A DNA stretch of 64,000 nt from Patescibacteria group bacterium (GTDB taxonomy: Bacteria; Patescibacteria; Paceibacteria; UBA6257; 2-01-FULL-56-20). Shown here piece after piece: positions 1 through 6,642 of this stretch; within the stretch, counting starts at the first letter, position 1, and each line of letters starts with the position of its first letter. The position numbers and the translations under genes were made by a program. The stretch spans positions 17,620 through 81,619 of the forward strand of contig JANLHI010000002.1 in NCBI GenBank assembly GCA_024654525.1, given 5' to 3'. The notes beneath the pieces were generated by a model. That model was not told the origin of the DNA. It did no database searches and saw only the letters and a list, made by a program, of their open reading frames with translations.

Positions 1-67
1 GATTTTTGGAGTGGTTGCGAGTCATGAGGGTATATTTTTCCTGTCATTATAATTGATTCTCTGGGGA

Positions 68-95
68 TTGACACTCTTTATTTTCTCTATATAAT
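68..95 (+). promoter_or_regulatory. rRNA promoter
   Basis: A consensus -35 box TTGACA (68-73) is followed after 16 bases by TATAAT (90-95). It points at the 16S gene about 240 bases downstream. This is among the strongest sigma-70-type promoters in the window, as expected for rRNA. Strength is inferred from sequence alone. Confidence 0.85.
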
Positions 96-337
96 CAAGT
101 CTTGCTATGGGTTCGGTCTGACAGCTCTCCATAGAGTAGTAATGCTATGGGGGGTGGTTCTTGAATCATGGCACATGACTGATGCTTGAAAAATTCCTTG
201 CTGGTTCGTGATCTGGAACATGCACGGCAATATAAGAATAAAAAAGAGTTTTTTAGTTGTTCCAATACGGTTTTGGTAGTTCCGTAAAAACTACATGTAT
301 TTCCGGTTTGGATTTTCACCTCGGTGGAATCCGAACT
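96..337 (+). other. 16S rRNA leader region
   Basis: This is the transcribed spacer between the rRNA promoter and the mature 16S 5' end. It probably contains the processing stem and antitermination signals, but I could not identify a boxA with confidence. The reverse reading frame over this segment runs into the conserved 16S sequence and is not a gene. Confidence 0.5.
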
Positions 338-406
338 TTTTTTCGAGGATTTGATCCTGGTCCAGGATGAACGCTGGCGGCGTGGATAAGGCATGCAAGT
401 CGAACG

Positions 407-852
407 GTCAGATATCGGACCTCGGACGTCAGATTTCGGATGGTATACTGGAATAATGGATGTTACCGAATTGAGGATATATGGAGATGCAATGAAGTTA
501 TTGCCGCAAGTATACACACTCGCAAAACAGCTTCCTAAAAGCGAGTTTGAACTCCGTTCTCAACTCTGTAATTCTGCAAAAGCTATTTCTGCTCAAATCG
601 CAGAGGGATTCGCAAAAAAGGATTCGCAGGTTGAATTCAAGCGATTCTTGTTAATGGCACTCGGTTCTTCCGATGAGACAATCACGCATTTAAGACAAAT
701 TCAAATCTTAAAATTTGAAGGTGTTGATCTTAAATTGTGTGGGTCTTTAGTCGAAGAATATCAATCCGAGTCAAAACAGATCAATTCATTAATTCAGAAG
801 ATAAAAAACAATTCGAAATCTGGTATCTGATGTCTGAAGTCCGATATCTGAC
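407..852 (+). mobile_element. Intervening sequence in 16S helix 6 (V1)
   Basis: The conserved V1 sequence is interrupted between the GCATGCAAGTCGAACG block and AGTGGCGAACG. The insert is bounded by a perfect 14-base inverted repeat, GTCAGATATCGGAC (407-420) and GTCCGATATCTGAC (839-852), which would extend helix 6 as a long stem. Between the arms lies a four-helix-bundle gene with its own -10 box TATACT (444-449). This is the layout of rRNA intervening sequences known from bacterial 23S genes, which are cut out and leave fragmented rRNA; whether this RNA is fragmented or kept intact cannot be told from sequence. Confidence 0.85.
456..830 (+). CDS. Four-helix-bundle protein (rRNA intervening-sequence protein family)
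   Basis: This 124-residue protein is encoded wholly within the 16S helix 6 insertion. Its sequence, with early LRIYGDAMKL, central SAQIAEGFAKKDSQVEFKRF and a following helix-rich half, matches the S23/IVP four-helix-bundle family found in intervening sequences of bacterial 23S rRNA genes. The family forms small oligomeric helical bundles; its molecular role is unknown. I chose the ATG at 456 over the longer frame starting at 393, because the latter begins inside conserved 16S sequence and because a TATACT box ends 6 bases before 456, the leaderless spacing seen elsewhere here. The gene would therefore be expressed separately from the rRNA transcript. Confidence 0.85.
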   Translation: MDVTELRIYGDAMKLLPQVYTLAKQLPKSEFELRSQLCNSAKAISAQIAEGFAKKDSQVEFKRFLLMALGSSDETITHLRQIQILKFEGVDLKLCGSLVEEYQSESKQINSLIQKIKNNSKSGI

Positions 853-935
853 AGTGGCGAACGAGTTAGTAACACCCTAGTACGTACCCCGAAGTCGGAC
901 ATAGCTCATCGAAAGGTGAGGTAATTTCCGATAGT

Positions 936-1031
936 CCCAGCTTTCGCTTTTCGTTTCACGAAAAGCTATAGCGGGCAAGTCGCAAAACTTGCCTGTCCGT
1001 AGCTCACGTGGAACGCAGAGCGAAGGCTGGG
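936..1031 (+). other. Extended hairpin insertion in 16S V2 region
   Basis: Relative to E. coli about 90 bases are added in the helix 9/10 region. Outer arms CCCAGCTTTCGCT (936-948) and AGCGAAGGCTGGG (1019-1031) pair with one G-U. Inside are two further hairpins, CTTTTCGT/ACGAAAAG and GGCAAGT/ACTTGCC. There is no reading frame of note; it looks like a structural rRNA expansion. Confidence 0.7.
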
Positions 1032-1691
1032 TAAAGTCGCAAGACGCTTTGGGATCGGCTTAGGTCCGATCAGCTAGTTGGTGGGGTAATGGCCTACCAA
1101 GGCGATGACCGGTAGGGGAGGTGAGAGCCTGGCCCCCAACGACGGAACTGAGACACGGTCCGTACTCCTACGGGAGGCAGCAGTCGAGAATATTCGACAA
1201 TGGGCGAAAGCCTGATCGAGCGACGCCGCGTGCAGGATGAAGGGCTTCGGTCTGTAAACTGCGGTAGTATGGCAACAACGCAAGTGAGTGCCATATGGAA
1301 AGAGGTGGGTAACTACGTGCCAGCACCAGCGGTAATACGTAGACCTCAAGCGTTATCCGGATTTATTGGGCGTAAAGAGCATGTAGGAGGCGCGGTGCGT
1401 CTTTGGTTAAATCCCACTGCCTAACGGTGGAAATGCCAGAGATACGGCCGTGCTAGAGGAGGTTAGAGGTGCATGGAACTCACGGTGTAGGGGTGAAATC
1501 CGTTGATATCGTGGGGAACACCAAAGGCGAAGGCAGTGCACTGGGACCTTCCTGACTCTGAGATGCGAAAGCGTGGGGAGCAAAAAGGATTAGATACCCT
1601 TGTAGTCCACGCCCTAAACGATGCCTGCTTGCTGTTTCGAGTATCGACCCTCGGAGTGGCGTAGCTAACGCGTTAAGCAGGCCGCCTGGGA

Positions 1692-1723
<32 letters not shown>

Positions 1724-1851
1724 AGACGGGGACTCGCACAAGCGGTGGAACATGAGGTTTAATTCGACGATAAGCGAGAAACCTTACCAGGGCTTGAAAT
1801 GTTTGTTGAAAGTCTGTGGAAACACGGACCCTCCCTTAAAAAGACAGCAAG

Positions 1852-1883
<32 letters not shown>

Positions 1884-1966
1884 CTTTGAAGTGTTCCCTT
1901 AAGTGGGGTAACGAGCGCAACCCCTATCGTGTGTTATATGTGTCACACGAAACTGCCCCCGCTAAA

Positions 1967-2042
1967 GTTCAGATGTTGGAAATCAGATATCAGATGTCGG
2001 ATGAAATTCCGAAATCTGATATCCGAAATCTGATATCCGATT
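1967..2042 (+). repeat. ORF-less repeat insertion in 16S helix 39
   Basis: An extended helix 39 with arms CCCCCGCTAAA (1956-1966) and TTTAGCGGGGG (2043-2053) is capped by about 76 bases built from copies of a CCGAAATCTGATAT-like unit. Segments 1987-2001 and 2008-2022 pair over 14 of 15 positions. The unit resembles the terminal inverted repeat of the helix 6 intervening sequence, so this may be a gene-less relative of that element. Confidence 0.75.
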
Positions 2043-2387
2043 TTTAGCGGGGGAGGAAGGAGGGGACGACGTCAAATCCGCATGGCCCTCTGATGCCCTG
2101 GGCCACACTCGTGTTACAATGAAGCCGACAATGCGTTGCGAACCCGTAAGGGGGAGCTAATCGTATCAAACGGTTTCTCAGTTCGGATTGAGGGCTGCAA
2201 CTCGCCCTCATGAAGCTGGAATCGCTAGTAATCGCGGATCAGAACGCCGCGGTGAATACGTTCTCGAGTCCTGTACTCACCGCCCGTCACGCCAAGGGAG
2301 CCGGGAATGGGTAAAGCCTCGCAAGGGGTTAACTCAAATTCGGTGACATGGGCGAAGTCGTAACAAGGCACGCGTAGCGGAAGCTGT

Positions 2388-2405
2388 GCGTGGAACAATT
2401 AAACT
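2388..2405 (+). other. 16S 3' tail lacking anti-Shine-Dalgarno
   Basis: Helix 45 is recognisable as GTAGC-GGAA-GCTGT with flanking CACGC/GCGTG. Where E. coli continues TGGATCACCTCC, this gene reads TGGAACAATTAAAC. The CCTCC core is therefore missing. The mature end is not known experimentally. Confidence 0.75.
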
Positions 2406-2413
2406 ATACGTCG

Positions 2414-2545
2414 TAATTTTTAGATTTTAGGTGATAGGTGTTGGATGAAATATTCTAAAACCTAAAACCTTCAACCTAAAACTTATTTGATTGGAACAAC
2501 TAAAAAGCTTTTATACTCCAGTGTCCGATATCAAATGTCGGGAAA
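2414..2545. repeat. Small repeats downstream of 16S
   Basis: The spacer before the response regulator gene holds AACCTAAAACCT-type repeats (about 2455-2482) facing TTTTAGGT-type sequence (about 2420-2440), and at 2523-2541 a further GTCCGATATC...TGTCGGG motif like those in the 16S insertions. No terminator with a T-tract is evident. Confidence 0.4.
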
Positions 2546-2563
2546 TGTGGTATACTTTTTTAC

Positions 2564-2956
2564 ATGGCTGATTTGCAAAACACTATTATGGTCATCGAGG
2601 ATGACCCGTTTCTTTCCTCTATATTAAAGGCTCGATTTGAAAAAGATGGGTTTCAAGTGATTCAAGCATTTAATGGAGAGGAGGCGCTTGCAAAGCTTCG
2701 TGAGTCGACGCCTGGAATTGTTATTTTGGATCTCATTATGCCGAAGATGTCGGGATTTGAGGTGCTTCAAGCAATTTCCCTTGACCCTCAGTTGAATAAG
2801 ATTCCTGTGGTAGTGGTTTCAAACCTCGGACAACCGGGCGATATGGAAAAAGCAAAAGGGTTTGGTGCGATAGATTATTTTGTTAAAATGAGGATGTCGA
2901 TTGATGAATTGATTGTAAAAATTCGAGATATTGTGACAAAAAACGGGATGAAGTAG
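2564..2956 (+). CDS. Single-domain response regulator (CheY-like)
   Basis: This 130-residue protein is a stand-alone receiver domain with no output domain. The acidic pocket is E12-D13-D14, the phospho-acceptor is D56 in ILDLIMPKMSG, the conserved hydroxyl residue is S86 and the conserved lysine is K108. Stand-alone receivers act in phosphorelays or by protein contact; no histidine kinase is encoded nearby, so the partner is unknown. The ATG follows a TATACT box (2551-2556) by 7 bases with no Shine-Dalgarno sequence. It lies between 16S rRNA and the L19 gene and is probably transcribed separately from its own promoter. Confidence 0.92.
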   Translation: MADLQNTIMVIEDDPFLSSILKARFEKDGFQVIQAFNGEEALAKLRESTPGIVILDLIMPKMSGFEVLQAISLDPQLNKIPVVVVSNLGQPGDMEKAKGFGAIDYFVKMRMSIDELIVKIRDIVTKNGMK

Positions 2957-3029
2957 GTTAAAGGCGGAAAATAAAACTGATAGCAAAGAGACTTGCGAGT
3001 TATTCAATAATAAGTTATACATTACTCCC

Positions 3030-3329
3030 ATGGATGCAGAAACAATAAAGAAAATAAAACCGGGCGCGCGTGTTCGCGTTTTCGAGGAAAAAGGCTATTT
3101 TGAAGGCCTTGTAATCGCGCGAAAGCATGGTTCGGAAGTGGGATCGACATTTACCGTGCGCACGATTATTGCGGGCGTAGGTGTGGAAAAGGTATATCCT
3201 ATTCATTCTCCTGCAATTGCAAAGATCAATATCATTTCTTCTCCGAAGAAAGTGCATACCTCAAAAATCTATTGGGTAAGAAAAGCATCGGGAGCGAAGA
3301 TTAGGCAGCGGTTGGGAGTATCTCTATAG
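3030..3329 (+). CDS. rplS: 50S ribosomal protein L19
   Basis: This 99-residue protein matches L19, which sits at the 30S-50S interface. Family landmarks are the N-terminal IKPGARVRV, FEGLVIARKHG, TFTVRTIIAGVGVEKVYPIHSP and the C-terminal YWVRKASGAKIRQR. It is somewhat shorter than the usual 110-120 residues, with a shortened loop before FEGLVIAR. The start follows a TATACA box (3016-3021) by 8 bases. In many bacteria rplS is in an operon with rpsP, rimM and trmD; here rpsP is about 43 kb away and L19 stands alone. Confidence 0.95.
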   Translation: MDAETIKKIKPGARVRVFEEKGYFEGLVIARKHGSEVGSTFTVRTIIAGVGVEKVYPIHSPAIAKINIISSPKKVHTSKIYWVRKASGAKIRQRLGVSL

Positions 3330-3336
3330 TGTAGTT

Positions 3337-3380
3337 CAGAAAGGTTCAACCTTGCCATATGGCAAGGTTGAACCTTTCTG
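3337..3380. repeat. Perfect 44-base palindrome
   Basis: Two 22-base arms meet at CCAT|ATGG with no spacer. It lies just after rplS. No T-tract follows directly, so it differs from a standard terminator, though the separate hairpin at 3392 is one. The inner AAGGTTCAACCTT resembles the arms at 53287-53323. Confidence 0.9.
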
Positions 3381-3391
3381 TTTCTGTGAGT

Positions 3392-3416
3392 AAGCCGCGA
3401 GAGCGGCTTTTTTTTG
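3392..3416 (+). terminator. Rho-independent terminator after rplS
   Basis: AAGCCGC-GAGA-GCGGCTT is followed by a run of T. It would end transcription of the L19 gene. Confidence 0.85.
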
Positions 3417-3417
3417 T

Positions 3418-3445
3418 TTGACATTTTTCACAAAAGTTTTATTAT
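3418..3445 (+). promoter_or_regulatory. Promoter of the 3484 gene
   Basis: TTGACA (3418-3423), 16 bases, then TATTAT (3440-3445). The box directly follows the upstream terminator. Because the -35 overlaps the TTG that could start a longer frame, translation must begin further down, at ATG 3484. Confidence 0.7.
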
Positions 3446-3483
3446 ATTCCCCATTGACCTTTAATAACTTAAATTGTGAAGAT

Positions 3484-4230
3484 ATGAAAAAATTCCTCTT
3501 GGTTCAGCTTAACCCTAACGGGGTAGCTGGGCATTTCTGGATGGGAATTGTGGGTTTGGTAATTACTGTAGGGGAGTCATTCCCCGGGTTTTTTCCAGAT
3601 CCCCAATCCTTGTTAGTTCTCGCGGGTGTCGTGATTTTCGCGACTCTCCTCATCCCGGCGGGCGGTACTGATCGGGAAACGGAAGCCGATGTCTTGATTA
3701 TAATGACGTTCGGTACGAGTGGTGTGTTCGGCGCCACTATAGGCGCGATGCTCACGTCTCTCGAAGGAATTTCTCCAAAACTCCTCACACCATCCATGAT
3801 ATGGAGTATGACGCTGGTAATTCTGGTATGTAAATCGTACTGGAAATGTGGGTATCTTTCGCGGGAACTTCTCGCGAGGGTATTTTCGAGTGTCAGGGTG
3901 AATGATTCAGTCCTTCACCTTATTGCATTCCTCGAGCGTCATAAGTTTCATGTCCGTGTAAGGAACCTCCGGCGGGCTATCCTCGACTTTGACGCAGAAG
4001 CCGTAGCGAAAACTTTCGATGGGTGGGTCGAGGGTAAGGTAAGATTTGCTTCGCTTGAAGCAATTCTTCGGCAAGAGGAAGCTTGGACGGAAAACATCGA
4101 GAATCTTTTCGTTCGGGCACGTGAGGATATCCTAAAACATATCACCTCGGGTGGGGAGAGCGTATCTCTCTCATCGGACTCGAAACCCGTTTCACGAGGG
4201 CGGGTGAAAATTCACCCCGCCCAGCAGTAA
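3484..4230 (+). CDS. Hypothetical membrane protein
   Basis: I do not recognise this 248-residue protein. The N-terminal half has about three hydrophobic segments (roughly residues 19-36, 42-58 and 72-90, with another near 105-118) separated by a charged DRETEAD loop. The C-terminal half is soluble and charged, with probable helices rich in Arg and Glu. The start at 3484 (MKKFLL) is chosen because the longer frame overlaps its own promoter. The gene has its own promoter and terminator and stands alone. Its leader AAATTGTGAAGATATG resembles that of the gene at 17629. Function unknown. Confidence 0.7.
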   Translation: MKKFLLVQLNPNGVAGHFWMGIVGLVITVGESFPGFFPDPQSLLVLAGVVIFATLLIPAGGTDRETEADVLIIMTFGTSGVFGATIGAMLTSLEGISPKLLTPSMIWSMTLVILVCKSYWKCGYLSRELLARVFSSVRVNDSVLHLIAFLERHKFHVRVRNLRRAILDFDAEAVAKTFDGWVEGKVRFASLEAILRQEEAWTENIENLFVRAREDILKHITSGGESVSLSSDSKPVSRGRVKIHPAQQ

Positions 4231-4243
4231 AGAATTATTCATT

Positions 4244-4287
4244 GAAGTTCGCCCGACGCACCAAGCGCCCGGGCGACTTCTCTTTTT
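4244..4287 (+). terminator. Rho-independent terminator
   Basis: GAAGTTCGCCCG (4244-4255) pairs with CGGGCGACTTC (4270-4280) across a loop, followed by TCTTTTT. It ends the membrane-protein gene at 3484. Confidence 0.8.
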
Positions 4288-4321
4288 AGGGGTAATGTGG
4301 CATTATTGCACGTAAATAACC

Positions 4322-5452
4322 ATGAGGGAGAAACTACATAATTTTTTCCAGAATCCCACGACGTTTTGGGCAAAATTTGTGGAGGTGGTGATTATGGTAC
4401 TTATCGTGGTTTCCGTCGCGATTGTCGGGACTGAATTTTTTTACCCCGAGATTTTCAAACAGTTTTATACTCCTTTTATAATTATTGAGCATATTGCATT
4501 GGTGGTGTTTACCATAGAGTATGTGTTGCGCGTATTCACTGCGCCGCGAATTTTGCGATTTGCGGCGCGTCCGATGAGCATTGTGGATTTTCTTGCAGTG
4601 TTTCCAAATTACCTTGAGTTTTTCCTTGCGATATTTCCGAACACCACGGCAATTCGGGCAGTCCGGATTATTCGATTATTCCGGTTCCTCCGTATTTTGA
4701 AGTTCTTCCGGTATAAGAGCTTTTTCGGGAGGATTTTCCGCTATCAAAACACCATCCTTGAACGCATCACACCAGTCCTTATCTTTTTCATGGCGCTCAA
4801 AGGAGCAATATGGCTATTAGAGGTAAAGGGGTGGTGGATTTCCCGCGCAGAACTGGGAGAACTTTTTGCAATTATTGGTTTTGCACTGGGTATTATTTTG
4901 TCCCAGAAAATCGGGGTGAGTTACGACAAATTTATTCAGGTTGAAGAAGCCATAGTGCGCGTATATAGCAAACTTACGTCACTCTCAACTCTTCTTGAGC
5001 GAAAAAATAAAGGAGGGGGTTCGGGAGAAGCATGTCGGACGTGGGGGAAGTCATTCCTTGACCTTCTTCAAAACGAATCCGATGACCATGCCGCATTTTT
5101 CCAGGAAAGCCACAATTTATATGAAAAAATTGCCGAAGTAGAACCCAATCCATCGGAACTCGCGATACTTTATACAGATCTTGAAAGTGATGCATCGTTT
5201 GCGTTAAGTAAAAAGCACCGTCTCACTCCCAAGGCATATGATACATTGCTCAACCAAGCAACGGTGCTTTATCTTGCGTTGGTAGCCGTGTTCATTCCTG
5301 CAGGAACCGGCATGATATCGGTGATAGTCGCAACCTATGTGCTCTACGGAATGTACCGCCTCACCCAAGACCTCGATTCTATCTTTGGCGGTGAATTTAA
5401 TTTGATTAATATTGATGTATCTGAGCTCAAACGATTTGTAGGGAATGTGTAA
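4322..5452 (+). CDS. Voltage-sensor domain protein with bestrophin-like C-terminal region
   Basis: This 376-residue membrane protein begins with a voltage-sensor-like four-helix unit: S1 about 17-36, S2 about 52-72 with E66, S3 about 86-105 with D89, and S4 about 110-130 with positive residues at every third position (R112, R115, R118, R121, R124, K127, R130). No potassium or sodium channel pore or selectivity filter follows. Instead there are two hydrophobic segments (about 150-167 and 180-196), a soluble helical stretch, then paired hydrophobic segments (313-347) and the motif DLDSIFGGEFNLINID. That ending resembles bestrophin-type anion channels and their DUF4239-like relatives. If so this is a voltage-sensor/anion-channel fusion. 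The voltage-sensor call is strong; the bestrophin link is by pattern only. It may share a transcript with the asparaginase gene 20 bases downstream. Confidence 0.75.
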   Translation: MREKLHNFFQNPTTFWAKFVEVVIMVLIVVSVAIVGTEFFYPEIFKQFYTPFIIIEHIALVVFTIEYVLRVFTAPRILRFAARPMSIVDFLAVFPNYLEFFLAIFPNTTAIRAVRIIRLFRFLRILKFFRYKSFFGRIFRYQNTILERITPVLIFFMALKGAIWLLEVKGWWISRAELGELFAIIGFALGIILSQKIGVSYDKFIQVEEAIVRVYSKLTSLSTLLERKNKGGGSGEACRTWGKSFLDLLQNESDDHAAFFQESHNLYEKIAEVEPNPSELAILYTDLESDASFALSKKHRLTPKAYDTLLNQATVLYLALVAVFIPAGTGMISVIVATYVLYGMYRLTQDLDSIFGGEFNLINIDVSELKRFVGNV

Positions 5453-5472
5453 TAGCGTTGTGTAATATTCTT

Positions 5473-6498
5473 ATGCCAAAAAAAGAGAAAAAGAAGAATA
5501 TCCTCATCCTCTTTTGCGGTGGGACGCTTGTAATGGAGGAGAATGAAAAAGGAGCACTTGAGACACCGTTAAAAGAGAAGGCAATCCGCACGCTTCTCTC
5601 GATGGAACCGAAACTCAAGAAAACCGCGAATCTCTTTGTGCATTATGTGGACAATATTGATAGTACGAACATGGAGCCGCGACATTGGGATACCATGACA
5701 AGGGTGATTGCGAAGGAGTATCGCAAGTATGATGGGTTCGTAATCACGCATGGCACGGACACTATGGGATATACCGCAAGCGCACTTTCGTATTCTTTGC
5801 AGAATCTTGGGAAGCCGGTGGTGCTTACTGGCGCGCAGATTCCCGGCGCGAAAGTGGAAACCGATGCGCGCAGGAATTTTATCAATGCGGTTTCGGTTGC
5901 GTGCATGAATATTGCGGGAGTAATGGTGGTTTTTGACGAAGAGATAATTCTTGGTGCGCGGGCATCAAAAGTATCGGAATCAAAGTTGAATGCATTTGAA
6001 ACGATAAACTGGGATTTATTGGGAGAAATTCGGATAGATATTCGTTTAAGTAATGAGGCAAAAAAGCGACATTCCGGAGTGCTTGCACCAATGCCCGGAT
6101 TTGAGGAAAATATCACTGTGGTAATGTTGGTGCCGGGAACTCCCGTAGAAATGCTTATGCGCCTTCTTGAAGACGGCGTGAAGGGGATGGTACTTCGCGG
6201 ATACGGTCCGGGGAATATCGCCTATACATATCTCCCTGTAATCAAGCGAGCACGACAACTCAATGTGCCGATTGTGGTGGATAGCCAATGTCTTGAAGGA
6301 TCAACCTCAATGCACCTTTACGACGTGGGAAAACAGGCACTCGACAAGGGAGTTATTCAGGCATACGACATGAGCATTGAGAGCGTAGCAACCAAACTCA
6401 TGTGGGCGCTCAAGCACGCAAAGAACTACGCCGAGGTGAAAAAAATTATGCATACGAACTACACCGGAGAAATCAATAAAGAAGGAAAAATCTATTAG
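5473..6498 (+). CDS. ansA: L-asparaginase, type I
   Basis: This 341-residue protein should hydrolyse asparagine to aspartate and ammonia in the cytoplasm. The second catalytic block VITHGTDTMGYTASALSY is intact (Thr, Asp), as are LTGAQIP and VLRGYGPGNIA. The first block, usually GGTI, is CGGTL here, with the threonine kept. No signal peptide is present, fitting the cytoplasmic type I enzyme. The frame opens at a TTG at 5458, but the ATG at 5473 (MPKKEKKK) is the likelier start. It follows the membrane-protein gene by 20 bases and is followed by a terminator. In an organism poor in biosynthesis it probably serves amino-acid scavenging. Confidence 0.9.
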   Translation: MPKKEKKKNILILFCGGTLVMEENEKGALETPLKEKAIRTLLSMEPKLKKTANLFVHYVDNIDSTNMEPRHWDTMTRVIAKEYRKYDGFVITHGTDTMGYTASALSYSLQNLGKPVVLTGAQIPGAKVETDARRNFINAVSVACMNIAGVMVVFDEEIILGARASKVSESKLNAFETINWDLLGEIRIDIRLSNEAKKRHSGVLAPMPGFEENITVVMLVPGTPVEMLMRLLEDGVKGMVLRGYGPGNIAYTYLPVIKRARQLNVPIVVDSQCLEGSTSMHLYDVGKQALDKGVIQAYDMSIESVATKLMWALKHAKNYAEVKKIMHTNYTGEINKEGKIY

Positions 6499-6520
6499 AG
6501 AGATATCGCATTTTTAAAAC

Positions 6521-6546
6521 CACCGTTGTATGCGCGGTGTTTTTTG
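6521..6546 (+). terminator. Terminator after ansA
   Basis: CACCG (6521-6525) and CGGTG (6535-6539) form a short stem followed by a run of T. Confidence 0.7.
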
Positions 6547-6581
6547 TATTTCCAAAGTCCGATGCGGAAATTTTATTTAAT

Positions 6582-6613
6582 TTCGCTTATAATCCAATTG
6601 GATTATAAGCGAA
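6582..6613. repeat. Perfect 32-base palindrome
   Basis: Two 16-base arms with no spacer, centred on CAATTG. It lies between the convergent ansA and ABC permease genes. No T-tract is on either side, so it is not a typical terminator. Confidence 0.9.
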
Positions 6614-6642
6614 TTCATATCTACACGAGTTTCTCAAAATGC

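Noticed and set aside
393..455. Longer start for the intervening-sequence protein
   Set aside because: The ATG at 393 lies in conserved 16S sequence; 456 has the -10 box at the right distance.
95..517. Minus-strand open frame of 140 codons
   Set aside because: It runs antisense through the rRNA leader and conserved 16S sequence; no recognisable protein.
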